A stretch of DNA of 64,000 nt from Bacteriovoracaceae bacterium UBA6200. Lineage in GTDB: Bacteria; Bdellovibrionota; Bacteriovoracia; Bacteriovoracales; Bacteriovoracaceae. The stretch's first letter is position 1; every line of letters begins with the position of its first letter. The DNA is taken from contig DISW01000009.1 in NCBI GenBank assembly GCA_002422605.1, forward strand, positions 1 to 64,000, read 5' to 3'. The notes under the pieces were generated by a model. It saw only the letters and a list, made by a program, of their open reading frames with translations. It was not told where the DNA came from and searched no databases. Positions 1-8,564 of this stretch are shown here, piece by piece. A program made the translations under genes and the position numbers.

Positions 1-949
1 CTTCTGCTTCTTTAATTTCAAATGGACAAAGTTTATCAAGACGATCAGCTAAAGCTTTTGAGAAGCCAGCAGGAATATGTTGGGCCACAAGGATAGGAGG
101 AATATTATCTGGAAGCTGAACGAATATTTGCTGAAGCGCTTGAGTCCCACCTGTTGATGATCCAATAGTGACTAAATAATCATTGCCATTAAATTCAACT
201 GTGCTTTTACGAATTCGTCCCTTAGGAGACAAAGGTGCTGTTTGCCATTTAGATTTTAAAGCTGCTTCCATTTTATGCAAAAGCTCATCTTTAAGAATGT
301 CCCAGGCGCCTGATTCAGGTTTTTGTAAATAATCTAAAGCACCAGCATCGAGCGCATCCATAACTAATGATCCATCTTCTTTTGGCTGAGATGTAATCAG
401 GAGTGTAGGAATCCGCTTAGGAGCTAGAAAGCGTTTCATCGCTTCAACACCGTTCATTTTTTCCAGGTTAAGGTCAAGAGTTACCAGATCCGGATAATGT
501 TCTTTAAGGGCCTCTGAAACATCCTCGGCACGCTCTACTTCTGCCACCACTTCCCAATCTTCAAATGAGGAGATCATATGTCGAAGAAGCTTTCTGATAG
601 TCGAAGAATCATCGACAATCAATGCCCTCTTGGTACGTTTTCCCATGTAACGAACGACCCCTTTTGCTAAGTCCATTTGAATGGCGGGAGTCGTTGAGAA
701 GGTAATAATTTTTGATCCGACAGGAATATCAAATTTGGGAAACATTGATTTTACAAGTTTGAAGTTTCCAAAAATTTTCCACGGAATGGTCTTTTGTTTT
801 ATCCATGAAATCGGTAAGTCCGAAATCGATTCGCAAATAACGGCTTCTGCCGGGATAGAATCTTTCCAGACAAGTACTACATTCTGTGGAAGGTTGAATT
901 GCAGTAAACCTGTTTCACCTTGAATTATTTTACCAAGATAGAATTCCAC
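1..949 (-). CDS. cheB: CheB-type protein-glutamate methylesterase with extra N-terminal domain (3' end off the left edge)
   Basis: CheB removes methyl groups from chemoreceptors when its receiver is phosphorylated. I translated this edge gene by hand from a GTG at 949. Residues 1-105 match no domain I know. A receiver follows (VDDSSTIRKLL near 112-122, phospho-acceptor Asp159 in LVTLDLN), then the start of the methylesterase domain, with GSSTGGT at 263-269 (catalytic Ser265) and AQHIPAGFS with His291. The final catalytic Asp lies beyond the window. The GTG overlaps the stop of the upstream CheR-receiver gene by one base (TAGTG), with AGAGGTGAA as ribosome binding site, so the two are translationally coupled. 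The normal CheB order is receiver then esterase, so the roughly 105-residue N-terminal addition is the odd part. Confidence 0.88.
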   Translation of the reverse strand, partial: MEFYLGKIIQGETGLLQFNLPQNVVLVWKDSIPAEAVICESISDLPISWIKQKTIPWKIFGNFKLVKSMFPKFDIPVGSKIITFSTTPAIQMDLAKGVVRYMGKRTKRALIVDDSSTIRKLLRHMISSFEDWEVVAEVERAEDVSEALKEHYPDLVTLDLNLEKMNGVEAMKRFLAPKRIPTLLITSQPKEDGSLVMDALDAGALDYLQKPESGAWDILKDELLHKMEAALKSKWQTAPLSPKGRIRKSTVEFNGNDYLVTIGSSTGGTQALQQIFVQLPDNIPPILVAQHIPAGFSKALADRLDKLCPFEIKEAE

Positions 950-2682
950 TATTCACCTCTAAAAAACTTATTAATGAGATAATTAAACGAAGTTGTTGGA
1001 GAAATATCATTGGCATCTGATTTAACTCCTTGGGGAGCATTTTCTTCAACCACCATAAATTCAGAACTTCTTCGTTTCAAGTGCATTTGTTGATAGTCAC
1101 CAGAAGCGAATCCTAACCACATCACAGATGTTTTTATAGTATAGGTGGATTCTCGAGCGAGGGCATAATCAACTTTCTCCGCTTTTCTGAGAGAAAATTG
1201 AATCCTCTCTTTAAAAGACTCAGGAAAAGTTGGGCCATTAAATTTAAAAATGAGATGATCTTTTTCCCAATCATGCTCATTTAATATTTTTTGCACTTTA
1301 AGTTCATCTCCTGAACCGAAGTTAAAAATAATCGCGCCGTGAGGTCGTTTTTGCTCCGTTACAGCTTGGCGGGAGCTGGTTACTGAAATATTTTTTCTAT
1401 TCAACCAGCTCATTTTCAACTTCTGAGTGAGCTCTTCTCCAATCTGATCAACATTAGTTAGAGATGGCTTTTCAACAAAGTCCATGACACCCAAATTTTT
1501 CATAGGTTCAATCAAAGGTGTATGTTCTCTACCTACAGAACTCACAACAATGACCGGAATACGCGAGGCCACTCCGGAAGTTTGGAGGAAAGTAGGGCCG
1601 TCCATTTCCGGCATGTGAATATCCAGAGTAATGACATCAGGCCTTAAGGTCTTAAGTTGTTCAATCGCATCAAGACCGCTTTTAGCTGTACCGATAATCT
1701 CAAACTGAGGAGGTCTGAGTATTTTTTTCAAAATACTAAGAATTGTCGCTGAGTCATCGACACAAAGGACTTTAAGCGGAGATGGGATTGTTTCTGTCTT
1801 AGGAGTTGAAGCTTTAGGAAATTCCAGCACAACAGCTTCTTGGCGCTTATAAACTGAAGGAGAAACACCTCTGATGGGTAACCCATAACCTCCTAAGGAC
1901 TCACTTAAACCGGTAATAAGAGTTCCGTTCGGACGTAAGTGTTTTAAAAGCGAAAGAATAATCTTCTCTTGATTTTTATTGTCAAAATAAATCAACACAT
2001 TTCGACAAACGATTACATCATAGAATTCATCTCTTTTTAGAGAGAGATCCAAAAGATTCATGGTTCTAAATTCAGCATGTGATTTCAAAGATGGTTTTAC
2101 TTTGTACCAATCTGCAATTTCGGCTTTTCCTCGAAGCCAATGAGGCTCCCAAAGATGCCTCGGAGCAGTTTCAAGTTCTCGGCGATGATAGACACCATTT
2201 TCGCCTTCTTTAACTGAAGCCTCATCAATATCACTTCCCATGACTGTCCATTTCATCGTCGGATCAATCTTTGGCATATGATGTTCCATCCACATACAAA
2301 GAGACCATACTTCCTGCCCTTTAGAAGCGGCCGCAGACCAAATTTTTAAGCAGTCTCTTCCCTCTTTACGGACATTTTTAACGAGTGAAGGAAGTTCACT
2401 TGCGAGCCATTCGAAGTGAGCAAATTCTCGAAAAAAAGAAGTGAAGTGAGTTGTTAATAAACCAATAAGAATTTTGTTTTCTTCTTCTTGATGTTGTTTC
2501 CAATAATTTCGGTATTCATTAGGATCAGAAATTCTAAGATCGAGACATCTTCTTTTTAATCGCGACTCAACCATTGGACGCTGTTTAGTTTCCATTACGT
2601 TACCAGTAAGTTTAGTGATCACTTCACTAATATCTTTTACTAGTAATTCCCAATCGTTTGTTAATTTGGCGGCCAGACTCAT
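949..2682 (-). CDS. CheR-type methyltransferase fused to a receiver domain and a C-terminal unknown domain
   Basis: Residues 1-285 are a CheR chemoreceptor methyltransferase: SFFREF near 82-87, the SAM-binding region WSAAASKGQEVWS near 115-127, and CRNVLIYF at 226-233. Residues 304-420 are a CheB-like receiver with VDDSATI (308-314), phospho-acceptor Asp354 in TLDIHMPEMDG, and KP at 405-406. The last 120 or so residues have no family I recognise. A CheR joined to a receiver differs from the usual single-domain or TPR-bearing CheR and suggests that methylation is itself under phosphorelay control. The start is supported by AAGGAAG upstream of ATG 2682. It is translationally coupled to the CheB gene. 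No CheA, CheW or receptor gene is in view. Confidence 0.9.
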   Translation of the reverse strand: MSLAAKLTNDWELLVKDISEVITKLTGNVMETKQRPMVESRLKRRCLDLRISDPNEYRNYWKQHQEEENKILIGLLTTHFTSFFREFAHFEWLASELPSLVKNVRKEGRDCLKIWSAAASKGQEVWSLCMWMEHHMPKIDPTMKWTVMGSDIDEASVKEGENGVYHRRELETAPRHLWEPHWLRGKAEIADWYKVKPSLKSHAEFRTMNLLDLSLKRDEFYDVIVCRNVLIYFDNKNQEKIILSLLKHLRPNGTLITGLSESLGGYGLPIRGVSPSVYKRQEAVVLEFPKASTPKTETIPSPLKVLCVDDSATILSILKKILRPPQFEIIGTAKSGLDAIEQLKTLRPDVITLDIHMPEMDGPTFLQTSGVASRIPVIVVSSVGREHTPLIEPMKNLGVMDFVEKPSLTNVDQIGEELTQKLKMSWLNRKNISVTSSRQAVTEQKRPHGAIIFNFGSGDELKVQKILNEHDWEKDHLIFKFNGPTFPESFKERIQFSLRKAEKVDYALARESTYTIKTSVMWLGFASGDYQQMHLKRRSSEFMVVEENAPQGVKSDANDISPTTSFNYLINKFFRGE

Positions 2683-2800
2683 TACTAATTCTTCCTTGAT
2701 AAAGCTCTAATCAACTTCGGTTTTATCGAAGGCTGCCTTAAGAAGAATCTTTAGATTTAAATGTTATTTGATAAGAATCAGGTTTCCGGGGATTAAAGAG

Positions 2801-2838
2801 AAAAAAAAAGGCCTTTTCCCGTCAGAAAAAAGGCCTTT
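2801..2838 (-). terminator. Intrinsic terminator of the HU/IHF gene
   Basis: On the minus strand AAAGGCC pairs with GGCCTTT across a short loop and is followed by a run of T residues. It lies about 20 bases beyond the HU/IHF stop. A T-rich flank on both sides could make it work in both directions. Confidence 0.8.
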
Positions 2839-2858
2839 GCTCAATTATCTAAATAATT

Positions 2859-3164
2859 TTAGGCTTCGCGGATAACATATTTATCTTTGCCTTCATCCAC
2901 CATCTCTTTAAGTTCTTTACCGACTTTAAAGAAAGGCACTTTCTTTGGAGAAACTTTCACCACTTTTCCTGTTTTTGGATTGCGGCCTTCATAAGCTTTA
3001 TAGTTTCTATTCGCAAATGATCCAAAACCTCTAATCTCAATTCGTTCATCATCGAAAAGAGCTTGAATCATACTGTCGAAGCAGATGTTCACAATTTTTT
3101 CTGCTTGATGATGAGGAAGGTTTGCTTGTTTCTCAATTACGGCAATTAAATCAGCTTTCGTCAT
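2859..3164 (-). CDS. HU/IHF-family DNA-bending protein
   Basis: A 101-residue nucleoid protein of the HU/IHF family, which binds as a dimer and bends DNA. The family signature GFGSF...GRNPKTG lies around residues 46-66, and the N-terminus TKADLI is typical. Length fits IHF/HU (90-105); the acidic tail DEGKD and downstream residues resemble IHF-beta-type proteins, but alpha/beta/HU assignment is not certain. It is a single-gene unit with its own terminator. Upstream, on the same strand, is an exact match to the sigma-28 (FliA) promoter consensus, which is unusual for a nucleoid protein. Confidence 0.93.
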   Translation of the reverse strand: MTKADLIAVIEKQANLPHHQAEKIVNICFDSMIQALFDDERIEIRGFGSFANRNYKAYEGRNPKTGKVVKVSPKKVPFFKVGKELKEMVDEGKDKYVIREA

Positions 3165-3215
3165 GGTCCACTCCTGTTACGGGATCATTCATTCATATTG
3201 TATGATTTTGAGAGC

Positions 3216-3242
3216 TTATCGGCGGCTTTAAATATTAATTTA
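3216..3242 (-). promoter_or_regulatory. Sigma-28 (FliA)-type promoter for the HU/IHF gene
   Basis: On the minus strand the sequence reads TAAA (3242-3239), 15 bases, then GCCGATAA (3223-3216). This equals the E. coli FliA consensus in both elements and spacing. The predicted transcript start is near 3209, giving a leader of about 45 bases to the HU/IHF start codon. Confidence 0.72.
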
Positions 3243-3366
3243 GTTTTTGCCTCAAAGCCTCGGCAACATTCAATAAATAAAATGTCCTTACAATCCCTAT
3301 GTTACCGGAATTACAAACACCTATGCAATTTTTTTAAGAGGAATGCCGAAGAAACTTACAATAAGT

Positions 3367-3393
3367 TAAGAATTTTTCGATCCGACTCGATAA
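3367..3393 (+). promoter_or_regulatory. Sigma-28-like promoter for the 524-residue lipoprotein
   Basis: TAAG (3367-3370), 15 bases, then CTCGATAA (3386-3393). This differs from TAAA-N15-GCCGATAA at three positions and has the correct spacing. The predicted start of transcription is near 3400, only about 13 bases before ATG 3413. A small inverted repeat (CGACT/AGTCG) overlaps the -10 element. Confidence 0.55.
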
Positions 3394-3412
3394 GTCGTTG
3401 AGGATTATGGAT

Positions 3413-4987
3413 ATGAACCTTCGATTTACCAATATTATCTGCTTTGGCATCCTGCTGGCACTCTCTGTTGCCTGCCAGGATACTATGCCTTCCCGGCAAA
3501 CAATTACCAAAGGTTCTTCCGCTGATGATGTTTTGGTTTGTCCTGAAGGTCAGGAAATTGTCTCTGAAATTGTAGAAGATCAAATCGTAGAAACTTGCCA
3601 GGACATTAAAGTCAATCGCCCTACTGATGCTGTATTCTGGAAAACAGACTTTTGTGCCTGTAAAGATGCAGCTGCCATTAGTTATGGGAACTGTGCTAGC
3701 TTCTGTGCCGGAAAAAATACCAGTGGTGCAGAAACCCTTTTTGCAAATTTCAGAGTAACTGAGGCCATCTCTCTTAGTGGCCTTGGGAATCTATATGCCT
3801 GGTGTTCAGTGGCCCTTGAGGGAGATTCTCAAAATCCTGAATGTGAAGTTGAGGCCAAAGACTCATCAGGAAATGTCACTTCTATTGAAGTAACAATCCC
3901 ACCAAACTCCAACAGTGTTCAGGCCAATATCCAGGACAAACTTCAGTATGATAAGGCCTATATCCTTACACTCGTAGAGAGAAGTACCGGGGCAAAGTCG
4001 GACTCCATTCAGTTTATTAAATTTAGTTCTGAAATTCCTATTTCGGTCTTAGGTCCCATTAAAAACATTCCCGTTTCACAATACACTTGTATCCTTCGTA
4101 ATCCTGAACAAGACACATCTACGGGTGACCTCTATTTTATGACGGCCTATCGTCAGCACTTCTATTTCATCCCGCGGATGCCGCCTGATCCTCTTCCACC
4201 AGGAATCATGGATCTTGCCTGTCATGATATCTTCAATCCTCTCTATGGGAACAATGATGATGCTCTCTATCCGCGTCTGGAAACTATCCCTGGTATCTTT
4301 AACTTATGGGATAACACGGATCCCCGGTTTTACGATAACAACGGTAACGGAAATATGGATGTGAATGATATCATCGTTCAAAAGGCCAAAAACTTTGGCG
4401 GATCCATTAACCCTAGTACTAATTTCTTCACTCCATTCAGATGGCAATCAACTCCTCTCATTCAAACTGAGGATGATAATTCTGAAGATGATGTAGAAGC
4501 AGTAAGTGATCTCGGCTATTACATGTCACCCTGGATTGATCAAACAACTTTCAAAGCTTACTGCGTGAATGCTACTCACTACAATAGTGATAATCCACTC
4601 TTTAAGGCCTTAAGAGATGTTATTGGAGTTGATACAGAAGGCTTGTATGTAGGAGAAAAAATTGCTGAATCTTCGGATGAAGCTGAGACAACCGCCGCCT
4701 ATAGAGATCTACTTCTCATCCGTGAAGCAGATTTAAAGGCCGTTTGGTTTTATTTAAATGGAAATGTCCCAACCAGACCGAGCGAAATCAATGTTGCTAA
4801 CAACGCCGTCTTCTTCTACTACCCATTGAATAAAGCTTCGCCTTATGTAAAGACATCGACCCAAAGACTCTACCGAGTCCGAAGTGCTAAAGAACTTAAT
4901 GGGCAGGAAAATTCAACGACCCCAGGTGGTACTCCCACAACCTATCCTCCTCACGATAGAAGAATTGGTTGCGTACCTAAATTCTAA
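3413..4987 (+). CDS. Large lipoprotein of unknown function
   Basis: A 524-residue exported lipoprotein with no family I recognise. The signal peptide runs into a lipobox ending LSVAC, so the mature protein starts at that Cys and is lipid-anchored. After it come two Cys-rich stretches, including a CxCK...C...C cluster near residues 80-105. Around residue 310 is DNNGNGNMDVND, an EF-hand/dockerin-like calcium loop by appearance. The open frame begins at TTG 3398 with other ATGs at 3407 and 3413; GAGG at 3400-3403 is best spaced (9 bases) for ATG 3413. The mid-protein holds aromatic and Pro-rich segments typical of beta-rich surface proteins. It ends overlapping the convergent downstream gene by 4 bases. 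Confidence 0.8.
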   Translation: MNLRFTNIICFGILLALSVACQDTMPSRQTITKGSSADDVLVCPEGQEIVSEIVEDQIVETCQDIKVNRPTDAVFWKTDFCACKDAAAISYGNCASFCAGKNTSGAETLFANFRVTEAISLSGLGNLYAWCSVALEGDSQNPECEVEAKDSSGNVTSIEVTIPPNSNSVQANIQDKLQYDKAYILTLVERSTGAKSDSIQFIKFSSEIPISVLGPIKNIPVSQYTCILRNPEQDTSTGDLYFMTAYRQHFYFIPRMPPDPLPPGIMDLACHDIFNPLYGNNDDALYPRLETIPGIFNLWDNTDPRFYDNNGNGNMDVNDIIVQKAKNFGGSINPSTNFFTPFRWQSTPLIQTEDDNSEDDVEAVSDLGYYMSPWIDQTTFKAYCVNATHYNSDNPLFKALRDVIGVDTEGLYVGEKIAESSDEAETTAAYRDLLLIREADLKAVWFYLNGNVPTRPSEINVANNAVFFYYPLNKASPYVKTSTQRLYRVRSAKELNGQENSTTPGGTPTTYPPHDRRIGCVPKF

Positions 4988-5577
4988 TTTAAATGTCTGG
5001 CAATAATTTCGATAATCGGAGTCAGTTCTTTCTTAAATGTATTATAGAAAACTCCTACCGATATCGTAGTCACGAGAGTACTCACCAAAAAACCAAAAAG
5101 AAGGGTTTTCTTGAAACTCCAGGCCTTACTGAAAATAGCTTTCTTTAAGAGCCAAATGGAAATCAGAAAAGCTATCCAAAAATGGAGAAACGATTTCATA
5201 TCGTTTTGCCGAAGAGCAATATCAATCAGGCCCATAAGGGCATCTTTATCCCGTAGGATATCAACCAAAAGGTTATAAATACGAGGATGGCTTAAAAGAA
5301 AACTTTTTAAATAACTACCTTCAAAGCGATCCTCAATCAGTGCCTTCACCGCTTCAGGAGAAGCTTCCATTAACTGACTTTCGGAATGAATCTTTTTAAT
5401 AAGGAGGATGACTCGTTTATCGGTCAAAGCTTTCGCATTGATCGAATCATATCCAAGTTTTTTTAACTCTACAGCAGCATCAAAGACAGGATCGTATTGG
5501 GGAGTTTTTTGATTCCCCTCCTGGCATAGACCAGGAAGGGAAATAAGAACTAAAAAAAGTAAGAGAAAAAACCTCAT
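4984..5577 (-). CDS. Predicted exported membrane protein downstream of secF
   Basis: A 197-residue protein without a recognised family. It has a signal-peptide-like N-terminus (hydrophobic residues 3-18 ending in LCQ), a mostly helical charged middle, and two hydrophobic segments at about 130-146 and 160-180. The start codon overlaps the secF stop by 4 bases (ATGA), so it is co-translated with the SecDF translocase subunits. That position suggests a role at the membrane, but no function can be given. Confidence 0.75.
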   Translation of the reverse strand: MRFFLLLFLVLISLPGLCQEGNQKTPQYDPVFDAAVELKKLGYDSINAKALTDKRVILLIKKIHSESQLMEASPEAVKALIEDRFEGSYLKSFLLSHPRIYNLLVDILRDKDALMGLIDIALRQNDMKSFLHFWIAFLISIWLLKKAIFSKAWSFKKTLLFGFLVSTLVTTISVGVFYNTFKKELTPIIEIIARHLN

Positions 5578-6473
5578 GCCTTCTTAACGACATTTTTCTC
5601 AAAAAGAATAGTCATTGGAACAGCAATGAAGATAGTTGAATAGACTCCTAAAACCACACCAATTGTCATGGCAAAAAAGAAATCATGAATAACAGATCCA
5701 CCCCAGACAAGCATAACAACCGACACACCTAATACAGTGGCAGAAGTGATAATCGTACGTGACATAGTTTCGTTAATAGCACGGTTAATCGTTTGAATGG
5801 TTGAAAGCTCTGGATGAGCAGCTTCAATTTCACGAACTCTGTCATAAATAACAACGGTGTCGTTTACCGAGTAACCAATGATCGCCAAAAGTGCCGCGAC
5901 AATCTGAAGAGAAAACTCTTTTTGAGTGAGAACGAAGGCCCCAACAATGATGATAACGTCATGAAGTAAGGCGGCAATGGCACCTGGAGCAAATTTATAA
6001 TCAAATCTCAGAGCGAGGTAGATCATAATAGCAAGAATCGCCCAGAAAATCGCCTTCAAGGCAGAAGTTCTAAGTTCCGCTCCGGCCTTAGGACCTACGA
6101 TATCATTTTTCAAGATTTCAAATTTTCCGTCCGTGTATTTCTCTGAAAGAACTGTATTCACTTGATTTGAAATGGCATTTAAATCTGCCCCTTCATCACT
6201 TTCAAGTTTTAAAAGAAATTCATTCTGATCTTCTTCACCGATACTTTGAAGCTGTGAAAGAGCAACATTCTTACTTTCTAAATAAGTACGAAGATCTCCC
6301 AACTCTACTTTATCCTGGAATTTAACCTGGATTTCTACGCCTCCGCGGAAATCCACACCGTAATTAAGGCCTTTCGTAAAAAATCCTACTAACGTTGCAA
6401 TCACAACCAGCGCCGAAAGAACTCCGGCAACCTTAAACATCCCAACGTAATCTACATTTCTTGTTGTACTCAT
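5574..6473 (-). CDS. secF: Protein translocase subunit SecF
   Basis: SecF works with SecD to use the proton-motive force to pull exported proteins out of the SecYEG channel on the periplasmic side. The 299-residue protein has the SecF order: an N-terminal membrane helix, DFRGGVEIQVKF (the SecF GG motif) near residues 35-46, a periplasmic domain, then five helices including IGYSVNDTVVIYDRVRE. The frame could open at TTG 6482, but AGGA at 6487-6484 is 10 bases from ATG 6473 and only one base from the TTG, so ATG 6473 is chosen. It follows secD by 17 bases. Confidence 0.97.
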   Translation of the reverse strand: MSTTRNVDYVGMFKVAGVLSALVVIATLVGFFTKGLNYGVDFRGGVEIQVKFQDKVELGDLRTYLESKNVALSQLQSIGEEDQNEFLLKLESDEGADLNAISNQVNTVLSEKYTDGKFEILKNDIVGPKAGAELRTSALKAIFWAILAIMIYLALRFDYKFAPGAIAALLHDVIIIVGAFVLTQKEFSLQIVAALLAIIGYSVNDTVVIYDRVREIEAAHPELSTIQTINRAINETMSRTIITSATVLGVSVVMLVWGGSVIHDFFFAMTIGVVLGVYSTIFIAVPMTILFEKNVVKKA

Positions 6474-6490
6474 ATATATCAATCCTTCGA

Positions 6491-8197
6491 TTAAATGCTT
6501 ATTGTCTTCTTATTGCCGCGGCCTACGTACCATTCAAAGAGAATTTTAGACACGAAATAAGAAGTGTATACGGTTGTTGCGATACCGATTAAAAGAGTCA
6601 CGGCGAAACCTCGAACTGGACCGGTTCCGAAATTCAAGAGACAGATACCTGCAAGAGCAGTCGTGATGTTGGCATCTGCAATTGCCCAGAAGGCCTTTGC
6701 AAAACCTGTACGAACAGCTTCAAATGGAGTCATCCCTGCTCTGAGTTCTTCGCGGATACGTTCATAAATAAGGATGTTTCCATCAACCGCCATACCGACA
6801 GTTAAAGCGATACCAGCAATACCTGGAAGAGATAATGTTGCTCCCACCATAATCAAAATAGAAAGTGTGAAAAGTACGTTTACAACGATAGAGAATGTGG
6901 CGATTAGACCTGAAAACTTATAGTAGAAACACATGAAAGCTAAGACCAGAAAACATCCAATCATTGCCGCAACTTGTGCTTTATCAATGGCATCAGCACC
7001 TAAAGAAGGTCCTACTACACGCTGCTCTTCAAAAATAAGTTCAACAGGAAGAGCACCTGCACGAAGAACTAAGGCCAGATCCCGGGCCTCCATCATCGAA
7101 GCATTATAGTCACCAGTCCCTAAAGTAATCTGAGCAGAACCACCAGCGATTCGACCTTGTACTACAGGAGCAGAATAAACGTTACCATCGAGAACAATCG
7201 CCAGACGTTTACCGATATTAGCACCAGTGATTTCTTCAAAGATCTTGGCCCCAGCAGGCTTAAATTCAAGACCTACATAGGGACGGTTTTGTTGTGGATC
7301 AATTCGAACAATGGCTTCTTGTAAAGATTCACCAGTTAAGCTTGATCCTGTCTCTACTAAATAGGGCTCCATGCTGGTAACTTCGTTAGTAGATTTATTA
7401 ATTGTTCTCCCAAAAGCGATTTCAAAACCTTTAGGAAGGTCATTAACCAGATGAGTATTGATTTCTGTTACATAATCAGAAAAGCGCTCACCCTTCTTAT
7501 ATTCAATCCCTGCCTTCTTAACTTTTTCCAATAACTCGTTAAGGGCCATAGGAGCAATATCATCATTTACAAATTTGAATTCAAGCTTGGCGGTACGGCC
7601 GATAAGATCTTTAGCGCGAGCAATGTCTTTTACTCCCGGAAGCTGAACAACAATTCTTTCTGCCCCTTGAGAAACAATTTCTGGCTCCGTTACACCGAAC
7701 TCATCAATACGGTTACGAATAACTTCGATTGATTTTGAAAGAGCTGTATCTTCAATTTCCCGAACATAATCACGACCAAGACCATATTGAAGAGTCGTGC
7801 CTGAGTCCTGAGTTAAACGAAGAGGATAACCGTAGAATTCACGAATTTTAGCTTTGGCCGCATCACGGTCACTTTCTTTATTAAGAATAATTCCATGCTT
7901 TGGATCACCGATACTTGAAACATCCAACGAACCAAGACTTGATTCAATACCAATGTCTTTTAAAGTTCCTTGAATTTTCCTGGCGTAGTTAACAACCTCA
8001 TCCCGGTAAACTTTATTAAAGTCGATACCCAGGACCATATAAAGTCCTCCCTGAAGATCCAAACCTAAGTTGATTTTGGTCTTCACAGGAAATGCGCTAT
8101 CTTCCTTAAGGTTAAAAAATGTAGGTGCAGTGGTCATCAACGCAGCAATAACCAGCACAGATAAAAGACTAAAACGAAACCACCATCCCTTGGCCAT
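6491..8197 (-). CDS. secD: Protein translocase subunit SecD
   Basis: The 568-residue SecD subunit of the accessory translocon. The first membrane helix is followed by LGLDLQGGLYMVLG (the SecD DLxGG motif) near residues 43-56, a large periplasmic domain, then the RND-type membrane region with VGMAVDGNILIYERIREEL. Length is in the usual range for bacterial SecD (about 520-620). It lies upstream of secF. An inverted repeat separates it from tatA upstream, so it may have its own promoter or be set at a different level from yajC and tatA. Confidence 0.97.
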   Translation of the reverse strand: MAKGWWFRFSLLSVLVIAALMTTAPTFFNLKEDSAFPVKTKINLGLDLQGGLYMVLGIDFNKVYRDEVVNYARKIQGTLKDIGIESSLGSLDVSSIGDPKHGIILNKESDRDAAKAKIREFYGYPLRLTQDSGTTLQYGLGRDYVREIEDTALSKSIEVIRNRIDEFGVTEPEIVSQGAERIVVQLPGVKDIARAKDLIGRTAKLEFKFVNDDIAPMALNELLEKVKKAGIEYKKGERFSDYVTEINTHLVNDLPKGFEIAFGRTINKSTNEVTSMEPYLVETGSSLTGESLQEAIVRIDPQQNRPYVGLEFKPAGAKIFEEITGANIGKRLAIVLDGNVYSAPVVQGRIAGGSAQITLGTGDYNASMMEARDLALVLRAGALPVELIFEEQRVVGPSLGADAIDKAQVAAMIGCFLVLAFMCFYYKFSGLIATFSIVVNVLFTLSILIMVGATLSLPGIAGIALTVGMAVDGNILIYERIREELRAGMTPFEAVRTGFAKAFWAIADANITTALAGICLLNFGTGPVRGFAVTLLIGIATTVYTSYFVSKILFEWYVGRGNKKTISI

Positions 8198-8280
8198 GTA
8201 AACTCCACTCTTTAAAAAGGGTTTTTTAGAATATCTAAACTAGAAAATTTTAAACAATTTCAATAGGTAGAGCAATGAAT

Positions 8281-8300
8281 AGAAGGGCTTTCGCCCTTCT
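8281..8300 (-). terminator. Hairpin between tatA and secD
   Basis: AGAAGGGC and GCCCTTCT form a perfect 8-base stem with a 4-base loop, right after the tatA stop. There is no T-run on the minus strand (ATTCATTG follows), so it may be a weak terminator, an attenuator or an mRNA 3'-end stabiliser rather than a strong stop. Confidence 0.5.
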
Positions 8301-8304
8301 ATTT

Positions 8305-8562
8305 TTAAGATTGATGAGTTTCTTTCTTCTCTTCGGATTCTGGAGTCTGCTCTTCGGGCTCTTGCTGTGTAGCGTCGGTAACTTTTTTTGTCTCTGAATT
8401 CATGGTTTCTTGTAATTCATCACTCATGCCTTTGGCAGCATTTTGAAAATCCCGGATCCCCTTCCCTAGCCCTTTGGCCAGTTCAGGCAATTTTTTAGGT
8501 CCAATAAAGATCAGAGCTATTAAGAGAATAAGGACTAATTCGCCAAATCCAAGACCGAACAT
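8305..8562 (-). CDS. tatA: Sec-independent translocase protein TatA
   Basis: An 85-residue TatA/TatE-type protein, the pore-forming component that moves folded proteins across the inner membrane. It shows the N-terminal helix MFGLGFGELVLILLIALIFIG, the hinge GPKKLPELA near residues 21-29, the amphipathic helix with KGLGKGIRDFQ, and an acidic, Gln/Glu-rich tail. It lies 2 bases after yajC and before secD. No tatB or tatC is in view. Confidence 0.93.
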   Translation of the reverse strand: MFGLGFGELVLILLIALIFIGPKKLPELAKGLGKGIRDFQNAAKGMSDELQETMNSETKKVTDATQQEPEEQTPESEEKKETHQS

Positions 8563-8564
8563 AA

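Noticed and set aside
3198..3401. Short plus-strand frame between HU and the lipoprotein
   Set aside because: It covers both sigma-28-like promoters, lacks a ribosome binding site and has no recognisable protein features.
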